Part shown: piece by piece, positions 27,244-36,010 of the stretch
Layout: the number at the start of each line of letters is the position of its first letter
Numbering within the stretch: the first letter of the stretch is position 1
Assembly: GCF_003583405.1 (NCBI RefSeq)
Contig: NZ_QXEC01000021.1
Coordinates: 33,488 to 97,487, forward strand
Length of the DNA: 64,000 bases
Direction of reading: 5' to 3'
DNA from: Micromonospora radicis
GTDB lineage: Bacteria; Actinomycetota; Actinomycetes; Mycobacteriales; Micromonosporaceae
Notes under the pieces: generated by a model
The model's input: only the letters and a program-made list of their open reading frames with translations
Databases searched by the model: none
What the model was told of the DNA's origin: nothing
Translations under genes and position numbers: made by a program

Positions 27244-29199
27244 GTGGACGAAATCTTGACGTACGCCCAGGCTGCTCCGGCCGAGACGGTCTCGTACGCG
27301 ACGGCCGACGGCCTGTTGAGCAGTGTCTGGCTGCTGGTGGCGATCCCGCTGCTCAGTGCGGCGGTCCTGCTCCTGCTCGGCCGCCGGGCGGACCGGTGGG
27401 GCCACTGGCTCGGCGTGGCCGCGGTCGGCGCCGCGTTCGTGCTCGGCCTGACGTACTTCCTCGGCCTGCGCGGGCTGGAGAACAAGTCGGTCCAGCTGAG
27501 CCTCTGGGACTTCATCGTGGTCGGCGGGCTGCACGTCGACTTCGGCCTGCTCTTCGACCCGCTGGCCGGGGTCTTCGTCCTGCTGATCACCGGCGTGGGT
27601 TTCCTGATCCACCTGTACGCGGTCGAGTACATGGCCCACGACGCGGGTCGGCGCCGGTTCTTCGCCTACTTCAACCTGTTCGTCGCGGCCATGTTGCTGC
27701 TGGTCCTCGGCAACAACTACGTGATGCTCTACTTCGGCTGGGAGGGCGTCGGCCTGGCGTCGTACCTGCTGATCTCGTTCTGGAACACCCGGCCGGCCGC
27801 GGCCACCGCCGGTAAGAAGGCGTTCCTGATGAACCGGGTCGGCGACGCCGGCCTGGCCATCGCCATCTTCATCATGTTCGCCACCCTGGGCACCACCCAG
27901 TACGACGAGGTGTTCAACGGGGTGGGCGCGCTGGCCGGCGGCACCGTGCTGGTGATGGGCCTGCTGCTGCTGCTCGGCGCGGCCGGCAAGTCCGGCCAGT
28001 TCCCGCTGCAGGCGTGGTTGCCGGACGCGATGGAGGGCCCGACCCCGGTGTCGGCGCTGATCCACGCCGCGACGATGGTCACCGCGGGCGTCTACCTGAT
28101 CGCCCGGTCCAACATCATCTTCTCGGCCAACACCACCCTGCAACTGGTGGTGGTGAGCGTCGGTGCGCTGACCCTGCTGATGGGCGCGATCATCGGCTGC
28201 GCCAAGGACGACATCAAGCGGGTGCTGGCCTGGTCGACGGTGAGCCAGATCGGCTACATGTTCCTCGGTGTCGGCCTGGGTGGTGCGGCCTACGCGCTGG
28301 CCATCGTGCACCTGCTGGCGCACGGCTTCTTCAAGGCCAACATGTTCCTCGGCGCCGGCTCGGTCATGCACGGCATGAAGGACCAAGTCGACATCCGCCG
28401 CTTCGGTGGCCTGTCGAAGTACATGAAGACCACCTGGCTGACCTTCGCGGCCGGCTGGGTGGCGATCATCGGCATCATCCCGTTCTCCGGCTACTTCTCC
28501 AAAGAGCCGATCGTCGAGGCGGCGTTCGCCCGGGAGGGCTGGACGGCGTGGCTCTTCGGTGGTGCCGCCGTACTCGGCGCCGGGCTGACCGCGTTCTACA
28601 TGACCCGGCTGTTCGTGCTGACCTTCCACGGCCCGAAGCGCTGGACCACGGACATCGAGCACCCGCACGAGTCCCCGCCGCTGATGACCGTCCCGCTGAT
28701 CCTGCTGGCCGTCGGCTCGCTGGGCGGCGGTGCGCTGCTGGCCACCTCCGTACCGGACTGGCTGACCGCCACCGCGGGCCTCGCGGCCACCGAGGAACAC
28801 CACCCGGTCCTGCCGCACCTGGCGATCTTCTTCCTGGCGCAGGGCGTCACCGTGCTCGGCGCGGGGCTCGGCTGGTACCTGTTCCGCAACGGCACCGCGA
28901 TCGAGCCGCAGCCGGCCGGCGTGGTGGTCACCGCCGCGCGCAAGAACCTCTACACCGACACGGTCAACGAGGCGGTCTTCGAGAAGCCGGGCATCTTCCT
29001 CACCCGGGCGCTGGTCTACCTGGACAACCGGGGCATCGACGGGCTGGTCAACGGCCTGGCGGCGGGGGTCGGCGGCGGGTCCGGCCGACTCCGGCGGCTG
29101 CAGACCGGCTTCGTCCGGTCGTACGCCACCTCGATCCTGGCCGGGGCGCTGCTGGTGGTGGCCGCCTTCCTGGCCGTACAGGCGGGGTGGTTGGCGTGA
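27244..29199 (+). CDS. nuoL: NADH-quinone oxidoreductase subunit L
   Basis: 651 aa antiporter-like proton-pumping subunit with about 16 helices and the long lateral helix at the C-terminus. NYVMLYFGWEGVGLASYLLI, AAGKSGQFPLQAWLPDAMEGPTPVSALIHAATMV and KDDIKRVLAWSTVSQIGYM are the conserved proton-channel blocks. GTG start. The stop at 29197-29199 overlaps the GTG of a 34-codon frame that bridges to nuoM. Confidence 0.96.
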   Translation: MDEILTYAQAAPAETVSYATADGLLSSVWLLVAIPLLSAAVLLLLGRRADRWGHWLGVAAVGAAFVLGLTYFLGLRGLENKSVQLSLWDFIVVGGLHVDFGLLFDPLAGVFVLLITGVGFLIHLYAVEYMAHDAGRRRFFAYFNLFVAAMLLLVLGNNYVMLYFGWEGVGLASYLLISFWNTRPAAATAGKKAFLMNRVGDAGLAIAIFIMFATLGTTQYDEVFNGVGALAGGTVLVMGLLLLLGAAGKSGQFPLQAWLPDAMEGPTPVSALIHAATMVTAGVYLIARSNIIFSANTTLQLVVVSVGALTLLMGAIIGCAKDDIKRVLAWSTVSQIGYMFLGVGLGGAAYALAIVHLLAHGFFKANMFLGAGSVMHGMKDQVDIRRFGGLSKYMKTTWLTFAAGWVAIIGIIPFSGYFSKEPIVEAAFAREGWTAWLFGGAAVLGAGLTAFYMTRLFVLTFHGPKRWTTDIEHPHESPPLMTVPLILLAVGSLGGGALLATSVPDWLTATAGLAATEEHHPVLPHLAIFFLAQGVTVLGAGLGWYLFRNGTAIEPQPAGVVVTAARKNLYTDTVNEAVFEKPGIFLTRALVYLDNRGIDGLVNGLAAGVGGGSGRLRRLQTGFVRSYATSILAGALLVVAAFLAVQAGWLA

Positions 29200-29300
29200 T
29201 CGACCTTCCGGGTTCGGGGAACCGCGCGGCTTCCCCGACACTCTCCCAGGCGGCCGTCGCCGGCGGACCGCGCATCGACGACGGAGGTAAGGCCGCATAA
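29196..29300 (+). other. 34-codon coupling micro-ORF between nuoL and nuoM
   Basis: GTG 29196 overlaps the nuoL stop (GTGA) and the frame runs without interruption to TAA 29298-29300, whose last base is the first base of the nuoM ATG (TAATG). The peptide begins VIDLPGSGNRAASPTLSQAA. It has no recognisable domain. It fills the only 100-bp gap in the operon, so ribosomes could pass from nuoL to nuoM without a free-standing start. Confidence 0.5.
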
Positions 29301-30832
29301 TGTCCGACTTCCCGTTCCTCTCGGTGCTCACCGTGGCGCCGCTGGTCGGCGCAGTGGTGGTCGCCCTCCTGCCGCGTAGCCGGCCGACGCTGGCCAAGCA
29401 GGTCGCGTTCGGCTGGTCGCTGCTGGTGCTGGTGCTGTCGGTGGTCATGTGGTTGACCTGGCAGGTGGGCGGCGACCGGTTCCAGTTCCGCGAGTCGTAC
29501 CCGTGGATCCCGAACTGGGGCGTCAACTTCACCTTCGCCGCCGACGGCATCGCGCTGGTCATGCTGATGCTGATCGCGGTGCTGGTGCCGCTGGTGATCC
29601 TGGCGTCCTGGCACGACGCGGAGTCCTCCAAGCGGTCGGTGCCGGTCTACTTCGCGCTGCTGCTCGTCCTCGAGTGCACGATGATCGGCGTCTTCGCCGC
29701 CGCCGACGTCTTCCTGTTCTACGTGTTCTTCGAGGTCATGCTGGTGCCGATGTACTTCCTGATCGGCAGCTACGGCGGCCACCAGCGGCAGTACGCGGCG
29801 GTCAAGTTCTTCCTCTACTCGCTGGTCGGCGGCCTGTTCATGCTGGCCGCGATGATCGGCCTGTGGGTGCTCGGCGGAAAGACCTTCGACTGGGTGGCGC
29901 TGTCCCAGGTGGACATCTCCACCGGCGCGGAGCGCTGGCTGTTCCTCGGGTTCTTCGTCGCCTTCGCGATCAAGGCGCCGTTCTTCCCGTTCCACACCTG
30001 GCTGCCGGACGCCGGTGGTGCGGCCCCGGCCGGTGCCGCCGCACTGCTCGTCGGCGTGCTGGACAAGGTCGGCACCTTCGGCATCATCCGCTACTGCCTG
30101 CCGCTGTTCCCCGACGCGGCCCAGTGGTTCGCGCCGTGGGCGCTGGCCATCGCGGTGATCGGCATCATCTACGCCGCGTTGCTGGCGGTCGGGCAGAACG
30201 ACCTGAAGCGCCTGGTGTCGTACACGTCGATCGCCCACTTCGGCTTCATCGGCGTGGGAATCTTCGCCTTCACCACCCAGGCCGGTACCGGCGCCGTGCT
30301 CTACATGGTGAACCACGGGCTCGCCACCGGCCTGCTCTTCCTGGTGGTCGGCATGCTGGTGGCCCGTCGGGGTTCGGCGCTGGTCAGCGACTTCGGTGGC
30401 GCCGGCAAGCTGGTGCCGGTGCTGGCCGGGGTGCTCTTCTTCGCCGGCCTCGCCTCGCTGGCGCTGCCCGGCACCGCGCCGTTCGTCTCCGAGTTCCTGG
30501 TGCTGATCGGCACCTTCACGGTGAACAAGCCGGTCGCGGTGATCGCCACGCTGGGCATCATCCTGGCGGCGGCGTACGTGCTGTGGATGGTGCAGCGCAC
30601 CACCCAGGGCACGCTGAACCCGGCGCTGACCGAGATCGACGGGATGAAGCGCGACCTCAACCTGCGGGAGAAGGTCGTGGTCGCCCCGCTGATCGCGCTG
30701 ATCGTGCTGCTCGGCTTCTATCCCAAGCCGGTGACGGACGTAATCAACCCCGCCGTCCAGGCGACCATGGAGGACGTCGGTCGGACCGACCCGGCCCCGT
30801 CGATCGACAGCGTCCAGGAGGCAGGCCGGTGA
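29300..30832 (+). CDS. nuoM: NADH-quinone oxidoreductase subunit M
   Basis: 510 aa antiporter-like proton-pumping subunit. FFEVMLVPMYFLIG, KAPFFPFHTWLPDAGGAAPAGAAALL and QNDLKRLVSYTSIAHFGFI are the family blocks with the channel Glu and Lys residues. GGAGG lies about 10 nt before the ATG, inside the bridging micro-ORF. The stop at 30830-30832 overlaps the first unit of the 57-bp tandem repeat. Confidence 0.95.
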   Translation: MSDFPFLSVLTVAPLVGAVVVALLPRSRPTLAKQVAFGWSLLVLVLSVVMWLTWQVGGDRFQFRESYPWIPNWGVNFTFAADGIALVMLMLIAVLVPLVILASWHDAESSKRSVPVYFALLLVLECTMIGVFAAADVFLFYVFFEVMLVPMYFLIGSYGGHQRQYAAVKFFLYSLVGGLFMLAAMIGLWVLGGKTFDWVALSQVDISTGAERWLFLGFFVAFAIKAPFFPFHTWLPDAGGAAPAGAAALLVGVLDKVGTFGIIRYCLPLFPDAAQWFAPWALAIAVIGIIYAALLAVGQNDLKRLVSYTSIAHFGFIGVGIFAFTTQAGTGAVLYMVNHGLATGLLFLVVGMLVARRGSALVSDFGGAGKLVPVLAGVLFFAGLASLALPGTAPFVSEFLVLIGTFTVNKPVAVIATLGIILAAAYVLWMVQRTTQGTLNPALTEIDGMKRDLNLREKVVVAPLIALIVLLGFYPKPVTDVINPAVQATMEDVGRTDPAPSIDSVQEAGR

Positions 30833-31002
30833 GTGCGAGGAGTGAGCTTGCGAGCCCCGCAGTCGCGAACGAAAGGTTTGGCTCGGTGAGTGCGAGGAGT
30901 GAGCTTGCGAGCCCCGCAGTCGCGAACGAAAGGTTTGGCTCGGTGAGTGCGAGGAGTGAGCTTGCGAGCCCCGCAGTCGCGAACGAAAGGTGGGCTCAGT
31001 GA
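30829..31002 (+). repeat. Three tandem 57-bp repeats forming a coupling micro-ORF between nuoM and nuoN
   Basis: The 57-bp unit starts at 30829, 30886 and 30943; copies 1 and 2 are identical and copy 3 diverges only in its last bases. Each unit is 19 codons, VSARSELASPAVANERFGS, and carries a GAAAGG ribosome-binding site 9 nt before the GTG of the next. The whole makes a 57-aa frame that starts on the nuoM stop (GTGA, 30829) and ends on the nuoN start (GTGA, 30999-31002). A partial copy sits between paaB and paaC. The unit resembles sequence blocks I associate with Micromonosporaceae leaders. Confidence 0.8.
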
Positions 31003-32549
31003 ACGAGCTTGAACTGCCGCCGATCGACTACGCGGCACTCGCGCCGATCCTGATCATGATGGGTGCGGCCGTGGTCGGGGTGCTGGTCGAGGCGTTCGTG
31101 CCCCGCCGGCTGCGGCACCCGGTGCAGTTGCCGTTGGCGCTGCTGGCGGTGCTGGCCGCGCTGACCATGGTGGTGCTCAACGCCGACAAGCGGATGATCA
31201 CCATCGGGGTGATCGCCATCGACGGGCCCACGCTGTTCCTGCAGGGCGCGATCCTGGTGCTGTCGGCCGTCGCGCTGCTGCTGGTCGGTGAGCGGGCGAT
31301 CGAGCGGGGTGGCGCGTTCGTGGCCCAGGCCGCGATCACCGCCGACTCACCGGACGACCGGCGGCAGGCCGCGAACTCCCCCGGTGCCGGCGAGGTCTAC
31401 CCGCTGGTCACCTTCGCCGTCGGCGGCATGCTGATCTTCGTGTCGGCGAACGACCTGCTGACCATGTTCATCGCGCTCGAGGTCTTCTCGCTGCCGCTCT
31501 ACCTGCTCTGCGCGCTGGCTCGCCGCCGGCGGCTGCTGAGCCAGGAGGCGGCGATGAAGTACTTCCTGCTCGGCGCGTACGCCTCGGCGTTCTTCCTGTT
31601 CGGCCTGGCGCTGATCTACGGCTTCACCGGCGGCCTGGCCGACCGGGCGGCCGGTGTCGACTTCGCCACCATCCACGCGGCGGTGGCCGATTCGACGCAG
31701 AGCCCGGTGCTGCTCTTCGCCGGTATGGCGCTGGTCGCGATCGGTCTGCTGTTCAAGGCCGCCGCGGCGCCGTTCCACGTCTGGACGCCCGACGTCTACC
31801 AGGGCGCACCGACCCCGGTGACCGGCTTCATGGCGGCCTGCACGAAGGTCGCCGCGTTCGGCGCCCTGCTGCGGGTCTTCCACGTCGCCTTCGAGGGGGC
31901 GCGGTGGGACTTCACCCCGGTGCTCGGTTCGGTGGCGGTGCTCACCATGCTGATCGGCGCGGTGCTGGCGGTCACCCAGACCGACATCAAGCGGCTGCTG
32001 GCGTACTCGTCCATCGCGAACGCCGGCTACCTGCTGGTCGGCGTGCTGGCGCCGGGCCGCGAGGGGCTCTCCGGCACGATGTTCTACCTGGTGGCGTACG
32101 GCTTCGCGGTGCTGGCCGCGTTCGCGGTGGTGACCCTGGTACGCGACGCCGACGGCGAGGCCACCCACCTGTCGCGGTGGGCGGGTCTGGGCCGACGGTC
32201 GCCGGTGTACGCCTCGGTCTTCACCTTCATCCTGCTCGCCTTCGCCGGCATCCCGCTGACCAGCGGCTTCATCAGCAAGTTCGCGGTCTTCGGGCCGGCG
32301 CTGGAGGGCGGTCAGGTGTGGCTGGTGATCGCCGGTGTGCTGACCAGCATGGTGCTCGCCTTCCCGTACCTGCGGGTCGTGGTGATGATGTGGCTCTCCG
32401 AGCCGGGCGAGTCGACCCCGACGGTCACCGTGCCCGGTGCGTTGACCTCGGCGGCGCTGGTGATCGGCGTACTCGCCACCCTGGTTCTCGGCGTCGCGCC
32501 GGGTCCGTTGCTGGAACTCGCCACCAACGCCGCGGACTTCGTCCGGTAG
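30999..32549 (+). CDS. nuoN: NADH-quinone oxidoreductase subunit N
   Basis: 516 aa from GTG 30999; GTG 30990 is an in-frame alternative but sits on top of the GAAAGG site. Antiporter-like subunit with SQEAAMKYFLLGAYASAFFL, FKAAAAPFHVWTPDVYQGAPTPVTGFMAA and TDIKRLLAYSSIANAGYLL. Last nuo gene. Translation is probably coupled to the repeat frame upstream. A strong hairpin 20 bp after the stop closes the operon. Confidence 0.94.
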   Translation: MNELELPPIDYAALAPILIMMGAAVVGVLVEAFVPRRLRHPVQLPLALLAVLAALTMVVLNADKRMITIGVIAIDGPTLFLQGAILVLSAVALLLVGERAIERGGAFVAQAAITADSPDDRRQAANSPGAGEVYPLVTFAVGGMLIFVSANDLLTMFIALEVFSLPLYLLCALARRRRLLSQEAAMKYFLLGAYASAFFLFGLALIYGFTGGLADRAAGVDFATIHAAVADSTQSPVLLFAGMALVAIGLLFKAAAAPFHVWTPDVYQGAPTPVTGFMAACTKVAAFGALLRVFHVAFEGARWDFTPVLGSVAVLTMLIGAVLAVTQTDIKRLLAYSSIANAGYLLVGVLAPGREGLSGTMFYLVAYGFAVLAAFAVVTLVRDADGEATHLSRWAGLGRRSPVYASVFTFILLAFAGIPLTSGFISKFAVFGPALEGGQVWLVIAGVLTSMVLAFPYLRVVVMMWLSEPGESTPTVTVPGALTSAALVIGVLATLVLGVAPGPLLELATNAADFVR

Positions 32550-32568
32550 CGGCACCACCTGCGTAAAC

Positions 32569-32604
32569 GCGAGGGCCGGTCCACCCGTGTGGGCCGGCCC
32601 TCGC
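32569..32604 (+). terminator. Terminator hairpin of the nuo operon
   Basis: GCGAGGGCCGG (32569-32579) pairs with CCGGCCCTCGC (32594-32604), and the inner TCCAC/GTGGG extends the stem to 16 bp with one wobble, closed by a CCGT loop. No U-tract. Confidence 0.8.
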
Positions 32605-32657
32605 CGCGTATCCCCGGTCCGCCGCAGGTAGAGGCCGTGTGGCATGGTGGAGGTGTG

Positions 32658-33728
32658 GTGATTAGGGGTGGGGAGAGTTCAGGGGTCACCGGCTCCGGTG
32701 GCCGCCGGAACCGGCTCGGCGCGGGTCAGTTCGGCACGCTCGGGCTCCATCTCTCCGACTCCGGCACAGAGCAGTCCGTGCTCGGTCTGTTGCAGGCCGT
32801 CGAGGCGGAGCTGCGGGACACCGTCGCCAGCGCCGACCCGTTCGTGACCGAGGCCGCGAGGCACCTGGCGGAGGCCGGCGGTAAGCGGTTCCGGCCGCTG
32901 CTGGTGGCGCTGGGCGCCCAGTTCGGTGACCCGTCCCGGCCGGAGGTGGTGTCGGCCGCCGTGGTGGTCGAGCTGACCCACCTGGCCACGCTCTACCACG
33001 ACGACGTGATGGACGAGGCGCCGGTGCGCCGGGGGGCGCCGAGCGCCAACTCCCGGTGGACCAACTCGGTGGCCATCCTGGTCGGCGACTATCTCTTCGC
33101 CCGGGCCGCGGACGTCGCCGCCGAGTTGGGCCCCGAGGCGGTACGCCTGCAGGCGCGCACCTTCGCCCGGCTGGTGCACGGCCAGATCGCCGAGACCGTC
33201 GGTCCCCGGGCCGGCGACGACCCGGTGACGCACTACCTGCGGGTGATCGCGGAGAAGACCGGTTCGCTGATCGCCACCAGCGCGCACTTCGGTGGCCTGT
33301 TCGGTGGCGCCACGCCCGAGCAGGTGGCGGCGTTGGCCGGGTACGGCGAGACGATCGGGATCGCCTTCCAGCTCTCCGACGATCTGCTCGACATCGCCAG
33401 CGAGTCCACGGACTCGGGCAAGACGCCCGGCACCGACCTGCGTGAGGGTGTGCCGACCCTGCCGGTGCTCTACGCCCTCGCCGCGGACGACACCGATGCC
33501 TCCTCGGTGCGACTGCGCGAGATCCTGGCCACCGGCCCGTTGACCGACGACGTCCTGCACGCCGAGGCACTCGGCCTGCTCCGCGAGTCGCCCGCGCTCA
33601 AGCGGGCCCGGGAGACCGTCCGCAGCTACGCCGAGGATGCCCGCACCCAGCTCGCCCCGCTGCCGGACACTCCGTCGCGGCGCGCGCTGGAGTCGCTCTG
33701 CGACCACATCGCCGACCGCACCGGCTGA
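32658..33728 (+). CDS. Long-chain polyprenyl diphosphate synthase (menaquinone tail)
   Basis: 356 aa trans-prenyltransferase. First Asp-rich motif LYHDDVMDEAPVRRG (DDxxD) and second FQLSDDLLDIASES; GGKRFRPLLVALG and GDYLFARA are further blocks. It condenses IPP units onto an allylic primer to make the side chain attached to the menaquinone ring; chain length cannot be read reliably. The first 40 residues are Gly/Arg-rich, so the start is uncertain: GTG 32655 or 32658 are both close behind GGAGG, and CATGGT 6 nt before 32655 could be a -10. Position after nuo supports the menaquinone role. Confidence 0.88.
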   Translation: MIRGGESSGVTGSGGRRNRLGAGQFGTLGLHLSDSGTEQSVLGLLQAVEAELRDTVASADPFVTEAARHLAEAGGKRFRPLLVALGAQFGDPSRPEVVSAAVVVELTHLATLYHDDVMDEAPVRRGAPSANSRWTNSVAILVGDYLFARAADVAAELGPEAVRLQARTFARLVHGQIAETVGPRAGDDPVTHYLRVIAEKTGSLIATSAHFGGLFGGATPEQVAALAGYGETIGIAFQLSDDLLDIASESTDSGKTPGTDLREGVPTLPVLYALAADDTDASSVRLREILATGPLTDDVLHAEALGLLRESPALKRARETVRSYAEDARTQLAPLPDTPSRRALESLCDHIADRTG

Positions 33729-33786
33729 CCTCGTCCTGCCGGCGCTGTCCGATCCGCCGTGACGTGCCCCGGCGGCGGTGGTGATC

Positions 33787-34974
33787 TCAGGAAGGTTGTG
33801 CCTGGGTGGGTAGGAGCCGGGTGGCGGTGAGCATGAGGGCGGCTGCGGCGAGCATGGCGCCGGCCGCGGCGAGCCACATCACCGGATAGCCCGCGGCGGC
33901 GGCGAGTGGGCCGAGGGCGAGGGGGCCGAGGCAGCCGCCGGCGTACACCCCGGTCTGGGTGATCGAGGTGGCGGCGGCCGGCGCCTGGGGATGTAGCCGG
34001 ACCACCGCGAAGTTCATCAGCCCCGGCCACGACCAGCCCAGACCGAAGCCGAGCAGTACGCCGACCACCAGCGGGCCGGGGCCGGTCACCGCGAGCAGGG
34101 CCAGCCCGACCGCTCCGACGACCAGCATCGCGGCGATCACGGCGACGTGCCCGCCGGCCCGCCGGTCGGCGAGCCAGCCGAAGCCGACCCGGGCGGTGAC
34201 GCAGGCGGCGCTGCCGAGCGTCAGGATCAACCCGGCCAACGCCGGTTCGAGCCCACGGTCGACCGAGGCGTCCACCACGAAGGTGCCCAGCGCGTTGGCG
34301 GCACCGGCGGCGAGCGTCGCGGCGATGCCGACGATCACCAGGGCCAGCGTGCCGCGCCCGGCGCGGCGGGCCGGGCGGTGGGCCGGCTGCGGGCTCTGCG
34401 CGGGCACCGCCGGCAGCGCGGCCAGCGCCGCGCCGGCCGCCACCACGAACGCCCAGCGCCAGCCGACGGTGAGCGCGATGGTGGGTACCGCCGCGCCGGC
34501 CAGCAGGGTGGAGACCGGGATGGCGGCCTGCTTGATGCCGAACGACAGGCCCTGCCGCCGCGCCGGCACGGACCGGGCCAGCAGCACGTTGCTGGACAGT
34601 TGACCGAGGGCGTTGGCGGTGCCGGCGACGGCGAGCAGGCCGACGAGCACCGGGTAGGAGCGGGCGAACGCGGCGACGGCGAGCAGGCAGCCGGCGGAGA
34701 CCAGCAGGCCCAGGCGCGCCACCACCGCGGCGCCGCAGCGTTCCACCAGGGCTCCGGAGGGGACGGAGGCGAGCGCGCCGACACCGAAGTAGACCGCCAC
34801 GACGAGCCCGAGGCCGGCCGGGGAGAAGGCCAGATCCTCCCGCATCTGTACGGCGAGCCCGCCGACCAGGAAGACCGGCAGGACGCAGCCGATGGTGACG
34901 GCCACGGCCACCGCACTGGCCCGGACGGGCCGGGTGCCGACCGCCGGGGCGTCGGGCGCGGCGATGTTGGTCAT
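33787..34974 (-). CDS. MFS transporter
   Basis: 395 aa with twelve predicted helices and a central loop near residue 200. An NimT/CynX-like or general drug/metabolite MFS arrangement: SVPSGALVERCGAAVVARLG resembles the loop 2-3 signature, and GFGWLADRRAGG its repeat in the second half. Substrate unknown. Divergent from an IclR regulator 139 bp away, which probably controls it and may respond to its substrate. TAGGTT 9 nt before the ATG suggests a very short leader. Confidence 0.8.
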   Translation of the reverse strand: MTNIAAPDAPAVGTRPVRASAVAVAVTIGCVLPVFLVGGLAVQMREDLAFSPAGLGLVVAVYFGVGALASVPSGALVERCGAAVVARLGLLVSAGCLLAVAAFARSYPVLVGLLAVAGTANALGQLSSNVLLARSVPARRQGLSFGIKQAAIPVSTLLAGAAVPTIALTVGWRWAFVVAAGAALAALPAVPAQSPQPAHRPARRAGRGTLALVIVGIAATLAAGAANALGTFVVDASVDRGLEPALAGLILTLGSAACVTARVGFGWLADRRAGGHVAVIAAMLVVGAVGLALLAVTGPGPLVVGVLLGFGLGWSWPGLMNFAVVRLHPQAPAAATSITQTGVYAGGCLGPLALGPLAAAAGYPVMWLAAAGAMLAAAALMLTATRLLPTQAQPS

Positions 34975-35113
34975 GATGAGGCCAACCTATGCCAGTCGCC
35001 ACCGGGCAACACGAAGTGCGGCCGAGATCACCTCACGTACGCCGTGACCTTGGATCATCCATCCGAACAGGCATTTCGCGGCGGCCCGGTTTTTCATATG
35101 GTGTAAGTCCCCG
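34975..35113. promoter_or_regulatory. Divergent promoter region, MFS transporter / IclR regulator
   Basis: TAGGTT on the minus strand serves the transporter. TTTCGC (35074-35079), 17 bp, TATGGT (35097-35102) is a plausible -35/-10 pair for the regulator. No clear palindromic operator was found. Confidence 0.4.
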
Positions 35114-35911
35114 GTGGCGGAGGTGGTTGTGCGTGACCCCCTGGCGGAGCCTTCGGACCTGATCCGAAGCGTCTCCCGCGCACTTCGAGTGCTCGAGTCG
35201 GTCGGTCGTGCCCCGCGCGGGTTGACGGTCAAGCAGATCGCCCGGCGTTGCGAGTTGACTGTGGCCACCACCTACCATCTGGTCCGCACTCTCGCGTACG
35301 AGGGATACGTGATCCGTCGGGAGGACGGCACGTACATCGTGGGGTTGGAGGTGGCCGACCGCTACCGGGAGCTGGTCGCCGCGTTCCGTGGTTCCCCGGC
35401 GATCGGGGAGACGCTGCGCCGGGCCGCCCTGGAGACCGGGTGGAGTCACTACCTCGGCCGGTTCGTCGGTGGGCAGGTGGCGGTCACCGCCGTGGCGGAG
35501 GGACACCGGTCGCCCTACATGGAGGAACTCGTCCCCGGCTTCGACGAGGGTGCCCACGCGACCGCGCTCGGCAAGGCCCTGCTCGCCACGCTCACCACCG
35601 AACAACGCCACCGGTACCTGCGCGAGTACGGCATGCGCCCGTTCACCACCGCGACCCTGAGCACGCCGGAGGCGTTCGAGGCCGACCTGGCCGCCGGTGA
35701 GCGGCGCGGCATGCAGCTGGAGTTGGGTCAGTACCGGCAGGGCGTCGCGTGCGCGGCGGTGCTGGTCACCCCGGACAAGGACATGGAGCGGCGGACGGTG
35801 CTGGCCTGCGCGTTGCCGGCCAGCGAGATGATGACCTCGGCCCGGGTGGTCCGGACGAAGCTGCTCACCGCCGCCCGCGCCATCGCCGACAACCTCGCCG
35901 CCGAGAACTGA
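35114..35911 (+). CDS. IclR-family transcriptional regulator
   Basis: 265 aa. Winged helix-turn-helix at about 17-75 (SVSRALRVLESVGRAPRGLTVKQIARRCELTVATTYHLVRTL), then an IclR effector domain (85-260) with GAHATALGKALLA, the usual ligand-pocket block. It probably binds a small organic acid or aromatic and controls the divergent MFS gene. GTG 35114 gives the longest form; GTG 35129 has the better ribosome-binding site (GGAGG 5 nt upstream). Confidence 0.85.
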   Translation: MAEVVVRDPLAEPSDLIRSVSRALRVLESVGRAPRGLTVKQIARRCELTVATTYHLVRTLAYEGYVIRREDGTYIVGLEVADRYRELVAAFRGSPAIGETLRRAALETGWSHYLGRFVGGQVAVTAVAEGHRSPYMEELVPGFDEGAHATALGKALLATLTTEQRHRYLREYGMRPFTTATLSTPEAFEADLAAGERRGMQLELGQYRQGVACAAVLVTPDKDMERRTVLACALPASEMMTSARVVRTKLLTAARAIADNLAAEN

Positions 35912-35943
35912 ACGGGCCCGGTCGGCCCGGACCCGGACCGCGA

Positions 35944-35976
35944 GACGGCCCTCTTCCTGGTGGGAAGAGGGCCGTC
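35944..35976. terminator. Bidirectional terminator between the IclR gene and phoX
   Basis: GACGGCCCTCTTCC (35944-35957) and GGAAGAGGGCCGTC (35963-35976) form a perfect 14-bp stem with a TGGTG loop, between two convergent genes. Confidence 0.8.
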
Positions 35977-36010
35977 GGGCAGGCGGCCGGCGCGGGGCGC
36001 CGGGACGGGG

